From: an uncultured Prevotella sp.
GTDB lineage: Bacteria; Bacteroidota; Bacteroidia; Bacteroidales; Bacteroidaceae
Length of the DNA: 56,294 bases
Assembly (NCBI GenBank): GCA_900544825.1
Contig: UQWP01000008.1
Span: 1 to 56,294 of the forward strand
Reading direction: 5' to 3'
The translations under genes and the position numbers were made by a program. This document shows, piece by piece, positions 1 to 5,358 of this stretch. Each line of letters begins with the position of its first letter. Positions within the stretch are counted from its first letter, which is position 1. The notes beneath the pieces were generated by a model. That model was not told where the DNA came from. It made no database searches and saw only the letters and a program-made list of their open reading frames with translations.

Positions 1-30
1 AATATCGGAGATTACCAACTTTTTTAGGCA

Positions 31-648
31 CTATTTCTTATCCCGAACTGAGGTAAAAGAATACACATTTGTCAAGTAATTCCAGTTTTCCGCCAGCTGT
101 TCCTCCAGAAAATCCTTATGCTTTTCCGGCAAATCCGTATGCTCTATCATCAGGTAGGCCGACAAAACGCACAGCATTTCTCCACGCTCACTATCACCGC
201 TAACCTCCAGTTTCTCTATCTCCTTATCAACAGCATCCTCTGGCCATTGCTTGATATATGGACGATAAGACTGGTCCATAATGCATCGCAACAAATGGAA
301 GAAATTATATAGTCCGCCCGCTCTGCAATATGCAGAATTCAGAAGATCCATTATATTATGCTCGCCTACGAGTTTATCAAGCTCATCATAGGCATACATC
401 CATAAGGATAGCGGATAAAGCACATCAGAAAAATCGGTACTTTCGGAATAGTCACCCGACAGGAGACGCCAATAGATAGGTTTCATCCTTTGATGAAACT
501 TTATCATCCACACCTGGTTATGGAAAGAGTGATTGTATTGTTCTGCCTTTGCGCGAATATCCCAGCCTTCAGGAGCTTCTCCACCATCAAATATTTTCGT
601 TAAAGGTCTGACGAAGTCTTCGTCGATTTCTTCTTCAATTGTTTTCAT
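31..648 (-). CDS. Hypothetical protein, 205 aa
   Basis: I do not recognise this family. The 205-residue product is acidic and soluble, with no signal peptide or membrane segment and no catalytic motif I can name. It is rich in aromatic residues, with several Trp/Tyr/Phe clusters around residues 45-120, and looks mostly helical. The ATG at 648 follows an AT-rich leader. A Bacteroidetes-type promoter lies at 749-756 and a strong hairpin sits between promoter and start, so the gene is probably transcribed separately from the restriction-modification operon upstream on the same strand. No link to restriction or immunity can be read from the sequence itself; proximity is the only hint. Confidence 0.75.
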   Translation of the reverse strand: MKTIEEEIDEDFVRPLTKIFDGGEAPEGWDIRAKAEQYNHSFHNQVWMIKFHQRMKPIYWRLLSGDYSESTDFSDVLYPLSLWMYAYDELDKLVGEHNIMDLLNSAYCRAGGLYNFFHLLRCIMDQSYRPYIKQWPEDAVDKEIEKLEVSGDSERGEMLCVLSAYLMIEHTDLPEKHKDFLEEQLAENWNYLTNVYSFTSVRDKK

Positions 649-672
649 ACATTATTAAATTTTTGGGACGAA

Positions 673-721
673 AAAGCCCCACCTGGTTTGAGCGCTCAGT
701 CTCATCACCAGGTGGGGCTTT
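673..721 (-). terminator. Perfect 15-bp hairpin with U-tract; terminator or leader attenuator
   Basis: Arms 673-687 and 707-721 are perfectly complementary (core AAAGCCCCACCTGGT) around a 19-nt loop. Read on the minus strand the stem is followed by CTTTTTCG, the layout of an intrinsic terminator. It lies 99 nt past the stop of the second methylase. It also lies downstream of the promoter-like element at 749-756 that would serve the gene starting at 648, so it may act as a leader attenuator as well. Confidence 0.75.
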
Positions 722-748
722 CTGTTCTTGTTAGTTTCTATTATGATA

Positions 749-780
749 CAAAAGTAATATTTTTATTTTGAACCTCCAAA
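749..780 (-). promoter_or_regulatory. Bacteroidetes-type promoter for the gene starting at 648
   Basis: The minus strand reads TACTTTTG (749-756), matching TAnnTTTG, with TTTG 20 bp upstream (complement of 777-780). The predicted start near 741 puts the 673-721 hairpin inside the 5' leader. Confidence 0.6.
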
Positions 781-819
781 AAAATCACTACTTTTTTTTA
801 TATTACCACATATTTTCTA

Positions 820-2013
820 TTATTTGACTCCTACGAAATCACTCAAAGGCATTATTTTTGCACAAAAAGTATTCAGCTTTTCTTTTAAATTTGGTATTCT
901 TTTAAACTCAACAGGTTTAGTTCCATCAAAGGGAAGGACTATATAATATGGGGCATGCTGCGGATGGAAGCCATATTCCTCTAAAGTTTCTTTAGTCCAT
1001 ATCTGAAATGTCCCTCTCTTTTTCAACTTGAACAGTTGGCAATCTTCTCCTGCAGTATGCAATAACAGATACTGCATACGTTCAAAGCCAGGAGTAACAC
1101 AAAGTGACCCTTTAGAGTTTCCTGCACGAAGATAACAGATACCCTTTTCTATCATCTTTGCCTTCAAGTCTTTACGTGCATGATTCACCATCACCATCAC
1201 TTCTTCTGGATTCTCGGAAATCTTTCGGAGAATTTTCTTTGCCATATCCGAATTCATAATTTCCATTTTTCTTCTGATTCCATAATCCAAGAAATCTTTA
1301 CTTTGGTCGATACCTATGAATTTTCTATCCAGTAAATTCGCAGCAATACCCGTGGTACAACTACCAGCAAATGGGTCCAAAATCGTATCTCCCTGATGAG
1401 TTGAGGCGAGTATTATTCTATATAGCAACCGAAGAGGCTTCTGTGTAGGATGCTTGCCGCACTTCATTTCCCAAGAAGACAAGAATGGAATTCTCCAAAC
1501 ATCAGTCATCCGCTTACCGCCATTCAATTGTTCCATCAAGGCACAATTGAAGAAATGCTGGTGTATTTCATCTTTTCTTGCCCAAATAATATACTCGGTT
1601 GTAAAATCAAAATAGTTACGCGACAAAGTAGGCTTGGCATCTGTTTTTTGCCAACAGATGATATTGAGAATCTTGTATCCAAGTTCCTGCATACATGAAG
1701 CCACGGAAAAAATATTATGGTAGGTTCCCGTTACAAAAATGGTACCGCCATTTTTCAATACTTTTCTACATGCCGACAGCCATTGTCTATTAAACAGATT
1801 GATTTTCTCGAAAGAGGCAACTCTATCCCACTCTCCTTTATCAAATGTTTTCCAGGTTCCATTGATACATCTGGCTATATTTTTCGACAGAAAATAAGGA
1901 GGGTCAGCAAAGATAACATCCACTTGCTTACCAACTTCACCAATGAGATTCATCGAATCTCCTTGATACAAAACAAACTCCTTATTGTCTGAAGAAAAAA
2001 AGGGTTCTGTCAT
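820..2013 (-). CDS. Second DNA adenine methylase, DpnA-like (beta-type), 397 aa
   Basis: This is a site-specific N6-adenine methyltransferase of the DpnA/HinfI type. Motif IV DPPY is at residues 37-40 and the S-adenosylmethionine motif comes late in the protein (DPFAGSCTTG), the beta-class order. The HPTQKP segment typical of the group is also present. The usual FxGxG glycine is a cysteine here (F-A-G-S-C). Roughly 110 residues follow the methylase domain and may aid DNA recognition; DpnA itself lacks them. The gene overlaps the upstream methylase by one base, so the two are translationally coupled, third in the operon after the endonuclease. Target specificity cannot be read from sequence; a palindromic target such as GATATC would not need a second enzyme. 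Confidence 0.88.
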   Translation of the reverse strand: MTEPFFSSDNKEFVLYQGDSMNLIGEVGKQVDVIFADPPYFLSKNIARCINGTWKTFDKGEWDRVASFEKINLFNRQWLSACRKVLKNGGTIFVTGTYHNIFSVASCMQELGYKILNIICWQKTDAKPTLSRNYFDFTTEYIIWARKDEIHQHFFNCALMEQLNGGKRMTDVWRIPFLSSWEMKCGKHPTQKPLRLLYRIILASTHQGDTILDPFAGSCTTGIAANLLDRKFIGIDQSKDFLDYGIRRKMEIMNSDMAKKILRKISENPEEVMVMVNHARKDLKAKMIEKGICYLRAGNSKGSLCVTPGFERMQYLLLHTAGEDCQLFKLKKRGTFQIWTKETLEEYGFHPQHAPYYIVLPFDGTKPVEFKRIPNLKEKLNTFCAKIMPLSDFVGVK

Positions 2014-2945
2014 TATATTGCAAAATCTAAATCCAATTGAACAGGTTGCTGAATCTCGGAGGTCTTTACCGATTCATGCAGATCGAAATTGAAAACCAAA
2101 GCCTCTACCATGGCATGACGATTCTCCAGATGCCCTCCAGCCTGGTAAAAGTGTTCCTGGGTCTCTACATTAAAATGGTTCCAAAAACGCTCCATCATAT
2201 CATTCGCCCTAAACTCATTATGATGCCATGTTGACAAAATAAAATGGGCTGGAGTTTTCTCCAAGGCATGAAAAAGAGCTTCTTCATCCTCTTCCGTCCA
2301 ACCATTGTAATAGTCCACATAACGGCCATAATAAGGTGGATCACAGTATATTAAATCTCCTGCTTTTGCCTGCGCTATAGTATCGGCAAAACCTTGATTA
2401 TGAAACTCCCACTTCCCTAGATGAATCACACGCTGCGCAGCTCCTATCTGATTGCAAATCTTGGTGATATAGGCTGGTGCAAAACGATTGGGCTTTTTAC
2501 AGAAAGGTATATTCCATTCACCTCTACGATTAAAACGCATCATACCATTGAATCCTGCTCTTGAAAGAAAGATAAAGTCGAAAGAGCTAAACTCTCTATT
2601 GAAACGATCTCTCACCTTCCGATAATGTGCATAGCCGCCCTCATCTGCTTCCAAAAGCAGTTTTCCTTCATGCGCCAAATAACTACGCATATTTTCGGGA
2701 GTAATATCACCCCGCAAAACAGCATTGTAAAAATTGATGATATGCGGATTACTATCTGCTATATATCTACGTCCTCCAACAGGTGCATTCAAGCCAACTA
2801 CGCCTGTACCAAAAAAAGGCTCTACCCAATTAGTTTTAGACAGGTCTAGCCCCGAACGTCGTATAATATCATTTATCCAAGGAACCAATTTTGTCTTGAT
2901 ACCCTGAGACTTAATTGGAGGGATTATTGTTTTTGCTATATTCAT
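2013..2945 (-). CDS. M.EcoRV-like N6-adenine DNA methyltransferase (Dam family), 310 aa
   Basis: This is an alpha-class adenine methyltransferase protecting the target of the neighbouring endonuclease. The N-terminal segment PPIKSQGIKTKLVP is, from memory, nearly identical to M.EcoRV. It is followed by the SAM-binding FFGTGVVG motif (about residues 44-51) and the catalytic DPPYYGRYVDYYN block near residue 200. Length is close to M.EcoRV (298 aa). The ATG at 2945 overlaps the endonuclease stop by 4 bp and its own stop overlaps the next methylase start, so the three genes form one tight minus-strand operon. Methylation of the first A of GATATC is expected from the family, not shown here. The operon looks more AT-rich than the chromosomal genes to its right, consistent with horizontal acquisition. 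Confidence 0.93.
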   Translation of the reverse strand: MNIAKTIIPPIKSQGIKTKLVPWINDIIRRSGLDLSKTNWVEPFFGTGVVGLNAPVGGRRYIADSNPHIINFYNAVLRGDITPENMRSYLAHEGKLLLEADEGGYAHYRKVRDRFNREFSSFDFIFLSRAGFNGMMRFNRRGEWNIPFCKKPNRFAPAYITKICNQIGAAQRVIHLGKWEFHNQGFADTIAQAKAGDLIYCDPPYYGRYVDYYNGWTEEDEEALFHALEKTPAHFILSTWHHNEFRANDMMERFWNHFNVETQEHFYQAGGHLENRHAMVEALVFNFDLHESVKTSEIQQPVQLDLDFAI

Positions 2946-3739
2946 AATCTTTTGCTAATTTTACTTTTATTATTTACATATTGCTTATATGTGTCCAAAT
3001 TTGAATAATGAGGAGAGCCAATACCTGCTCTTTGAGCATCTGCTTTATTGAAATAGCCCATCCAATAATCATCGAAAATATCTTCACCAAATTGAGCAAA
3101 AGGTCCTTGTCCTGCAAGAAGCTTGCTGACACTTGCTATTCCGCCAATATTTCTAGTATTTCCACTACCTGGTGTATCATTGGCAATCTTCCACTTGGGC
3201 TGTACAAAGAAGATAAATTTCTCGATAACAGAATGTATAGCATCCAACTCATCTATTTGATACGTCGTTTTTTCATTTTCTTCAACGACGCTCTGCTTAT
3301 AAAGTATTCCTAAAACCGTATGGGAAACATACTCATTATATGCATGATCCATATTCATAATAGAATCCCTATTACGAAAATATCCCCAATAAGAACCTAA
3401 AGTCAAACCATTGATTTTATCATCTTGATAATAACTAGACTTAAAATCCACTGCAAACAAATTACCTTCCTTATCTTTAAAAGTTAAGTCTGGATAATAA
3501 TTTTGTTTTGACGGAAGTTCCAACTCTAATCCGTTTTTCTCAGCAAAAGCTAACAGTTTAGGGATAAGAAGTATTTCTATAACTTTAGAGACGACTTTAG
3601 TGTCATTTGTAATGGTATAAACATTTTTATTGATGTCAATAAATCCCTTGACAACCCAGTCTCCACTGTCTGTCTCCAAGAAGCTCTTATATGTAGCAAC
3701 CTCTTTGGTAAGAAGGTCGAAAAATATCTCTTTGGTCAT
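2942..3739 (-). CDS. EcoRV-like type II restriction endonuclease, 265 aa
   Basis: The protein aligns by eye with EcoRV along most of its length. Matching blocks are NDTKVVS (45-51), KQNYYPDLTF (78-87), AVDFKSSY (96-103), LTLGSYWGYFRNR (112-124), the recognition loop GSGNTRNIGG (191-200) and FDDYW (222-226). Asp84, Asp98 and Lys100 correspond to the EcoRV catalytic triad Asp74, Asp90 and Lys92. In EcoRV the GSGNTT loop makes the base contacts; here only the last residue differs (Arg for Thr), so a GATATC blunt cutter is the simplest prediction. The protein is about 20 residues longer than EcoRV. It is the first gene of the operon and no controller (C) protein gene is visible. The start at 3739 lies about 30 nt behind a TATCTTTG promoter. 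Confidence 0.93.
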   Translation of the reverse strand: MTKEIFFDLLTKEVATYKSFLETDSGDWVVKGFIDINKNVYTITNDTKVVSKVIEILLIPKLLAFAEKNGLELELPSKQNYYPDLTFKDKEGNLFAVDFKSSYYQDDKINGLTLGSYWGYFRNRDSIMNMDHAYNEYVSHTVLGILYKQSVVEENEKTTYQIDELDAIHSVIEKFIFFVQPKWKIANDTPGSGNTRNIGGIASVSKLLAGQGPFAQFGEDIFDDYWMGYFNKADAQRAGIGSPHYSNLDTYKQYVNNKSKISKRL

Positions 3740-3769
3740 AACATTCTATATTTTATTCTAAACATTCGC

Positions 3770-3800
3770 CAAAGATACGACTTTATTCCCACAAATGCAA
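3770..3800 (-). promoter_or_regulatory. Promoter of the restriction-modification operon
   Basis: The minus strand carries TATCTTTG (3770-3777), matching TAnnTTTG, with TTG 20 bp upstream (3798-3800). The leader to the endonuclease start would be only about 25 nt. Confidence 0.65.
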
Positions 3801-3926
3801 GGAAAAATCGAAAAAAAAAAACAGAAAAGCTCTTTTTATATTCATTTTAGGACAACTTTTATTGAAAATAGTACTGACATATGATAGCCTGGGAATTTAT
3901 CCATCAGTGTCCGTGATTTGCATCAC

Positions 3927-4103
3927 AGCTATCACAATAACAGTTATCACAGTTTTTACGGGGGGGGTATCAAGGGATAAGGGAAATGTTAAATAGAATT
4001 TAACTATATATATTATTATAAATATATAATATATATAGTTAGTTCTGAAAGGAGAAAAAGAAAAGTGTTTCGAGAAACTGTGATAACTGTTATTGTGATA
4101 GCT
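3927..4103. repeat. Perfect 29-bp inverted repeat around a 119-bp AT-palindromic core
   Basis: Bases 3927-3955 (AGCTATCACAATAACAG...) are the exact reverse complement of 4075-4103, and the match stops abruptly at both ends. The 119-bp interval holds a run of eight G (3960-3967) and a second palindrome with 15-bp arms 4002-4016 and 4026-4040, made almost entirely of A/T. No open reading frame of note lies inside. The non-coding stretch 3740-4355 therefore contains the restriction-operon promoter, this structure, a 22-bp array and the HU-gene promoter. A recombinase-inverted switch, a cruciform/protein-binding site or a mobile-element scar are all possible. Confidence 0.9.
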
Positions 4104-4109
4104 TTTGAG

Positions 4110-4219
4110 GAGAAAAGCTATGGCGGTTGCAATCTGCAAAGCTATGGGTTGCTATCTCTAAAACTATGGTTTGTGATCTGCAAAGCTATGGTTTCTCTTT
4201 TTCAAAATTATGAGTTAGA
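4110..4219. repeat. 22-bp tandem array, five degenerate copies
   Basis: Units start at 4110, 4132, 4154, 4176 and 4198. The shared core is AAAGCTATGG (also AAAACTATGG), followed by GTTT or similar. Period is exactly 22 bp with no spacer. The array begins 7 bp past the right arm of the 29-bp inverted repeat and ends 85 bp before the HU-gene promoter. Confidence 0.85.
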
Positions 4220-4279
4220 ATTATTAACGGGATTTGGAATCTGGGGCTGCTGAAAATCGGGGCTTATCACACCCTGATT

Positions 4280-4311
4280 TTTGGCGGTTCCCTAAAAAAG
4301 CCGTACCTTTG
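4280..4311 (+). promoter_or_regulatory. Promoter for HU-HIG / smalltalk genes
   Basis: TTTG at 4280-4283 and TACCTTTG at 4304-4311, spacer 20 bp, fit the Bacteroidetes consensus. The leader to the ATG at 4356 is about 40 nt. Confidence 0.7.
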
Positions 4312-4355
4312 CATCGTCAAAAATTAATTATTAACCCTTTAAAAACTGATTGACT

Positions 4356-4940
4356 ATGGGACAAGGAACTAGTAAGTATCGTAAGATTATGCGTACCCCT
4401 CAGACGGGTGAGAACGCTGGTAAGAAGCTCTGGTATGCTACTGCCGTGAGCGACCGTGAGATGAGTTTCGAGGACTTCGTGACCCATATCTCTGAGCACA
4501 ACTCTCCATACAGCCGAGGCACCATCCACGGTGTGCTGATGGATACCCTCGACTGCCTCAAGCATCTGATCCTGGATGGCAAGAGTGTTCGTTTCTCCGA
4601 CCTCGGTCTGTTCTCCATCGGCATGACCTCCCGTGGCGAAGCAACCAAGGAGAAGGTAACTGCAGCCAGCGTGCTGGGCGTTCACCTGATTGTAAGAAAC
4701 ACGAAATCATGGAGCAATGCCGAGCTTAAGAAACTCACCAAGATCGTGGCATACGATGACTACACCTCCGGAGCCGATGGCGGTGGTGAAGAGAATACGC
4801 CGGGAGGCGGAAACACCAGCCCCGGCACTGGCGAAACCAATAAGGATAACGGAGGTACTAGCCAGGGCGGCGGTACCAGCCAGGGTACTGGCGGAACCGA
4901 CAGCGGTGATACCGGCAACGGCGACAACGTAGATTTGTAA
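4356..4940 (+). CDS. HU-family DNA-binding protein with glycine-rich tail (HU-HIG)
   Basis: Residues 1 to about 125 form an HU/IHF-like domain of the Bacteroidetes HU-HIG type: basic start, central helix DFVTHISEHNSPYSRGTI, and the strand-loop region VRFSDLGLFSIGMTSRG. The last 60 residues are a low-complexity Gly/Thr/Ser/Asn/Asp tail, one of the fusions after which the family is named. A role in nucleoid structure or local DNA bending is expected from the fold. I chose the ATG at 4356; a TTG two codons earlier is less likely. A smalltalk peptide gene follows after 47 bp, the pairing usually seen for this family, and then a terminator at 5165. What the pair does is not known to me. Confidence 0.88.
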   Translation: MGQGTSKYRKIMRTPQTGENAGKKLWYATAVSDREMSFEDFVTHISEHNSPYSRGTIHGVLMDTLDCLKHLILDGKSVRFSDLGLFSIGMTSRGEATKEKVTAASVLGVHLIVRNTKSWSNAELKKLTKIVAYDDYTSGADGGGEENTPGGGNTSPGTGETNKDNGGTSQGGGTSQGTGGTDSGDTGNGDNVDL

Positions 4941-4987
4941 TCACAAATCATTAACCACTAATTATTAATCACTAAAAAAAACTGCCT

Positions 4988-5080
4988 ATGAAGAAGGAAA
5001 CATGGAAGACTGTCATTCAGATTGTAATATCAATCCTCACAGCTATTGCCACTTCGCTCGGCGTTTCAAGCTGCGTGTAA
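4988..5080 (+). CDS. Smalltalk peptide, 30 aa
   Basis: This 30-codon frame encodes MKKETWKTVIQ, then a hydrophobic stretch of about 15 residues, then GVSSCV and a TAA stop. Sequence pattern, size and position right after an HU-HIG gene match the Bacteroidetes 'smalltalk protein' family. The hydrophobic segment suggests membrane association, and the SSC near the C terminus is conspicuous, though too late for a normal lipobox. No function is established to my knowledge. It shares the HU transcript, since no promoter separates them and the first terminator comes after it. Confidence 0.82.
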   Translation: MKKETWKTVIQIVISILTAIATSLGVSSCV

Positions 5081-5164
5081 GCAGCAGGAAAGCAGAAAGT
5101 AAGATGCAAGAAAGCAGAATGAAATCTGCATGTGATTAGTTTTTGAGATGATTTTATCTACTAC

Positions 5165-5203
5165 AACCGCTCCTCCTATATATAATAGGTGGAGCGGTTT
5201 ATT
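5165..5203 (+). terminator. Intrinsic terminator after smalltalk gene
   Basis: Arms 5165-5177 (AACCGCTCCTCCT) and 5187-5199 pair with one mismatch; a short T run follows. It closes the HU-HIG/smalltalk unit. Confidence 0.7.
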
Positions 5204-5216
5204 GATTCCCGAAGGT

Positions 5217-5268
5217 GTCATTTCGGGTCAAAGTCATTTCGGGTCATTTTCATTTCCGGTTATTTTCA
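5217..5268. repeat. 16-bp tandem repeats upstream of the SLBB gene
   Basis: Units GTCATTTCGGGTCAAA (5217), GTCATTTCGGGTCATT (5233) and TTCATTTCCGGTTATT (5249), plus a partial fourth, repeat with a 16-bp period. The array ends at the -33 region of the next promoter, so it could hold operator sites or be simple slippage. Confidence 0.8.
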
Positions 5269-5298
5269 TTGTATATTGCTTTTTTTTTCGTATCTTTG
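5269..5298 (+). promoter_or_regulatory. Promoter of the SLBB gene
   Basis: TTG at 5269-5271 and TATCTTTG at 5291-5298, spacer 19 bp; leader of about 50 nt to the ATG at 5359. Confidence 0.65.
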
Positions 5299-5358
5299 CA
5301 ACAAATTACGCAAAAATGAGTTATTATATAATAAACAGACTGTCAAACAAGGTCATAA

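Noticed and set aside
31..3739. Complete phage-defence island with the 205-aa protein as effector
   Set aside because: The small protein has its own promoter and shows no defence-related domain; only the three-gene restriction system is supported.
3912..3927. CRP-like GTGA-N6-TCACA site beside the 29-bp repeat
   Set aside because: A single match to a proteobacterial consensus is weak in a Bacteroidetes context and may be chance next to the repeat.
4110..4219. CRISPR array
   Set aside because: The units abut each other with no spacers; this is a tandem array.
3897..4253. Two short frames on either strand inside the inverted-repeat region
   Set aside because: They consist of palindrome and tandem-repeat sequence with no start context or recognisable protein.
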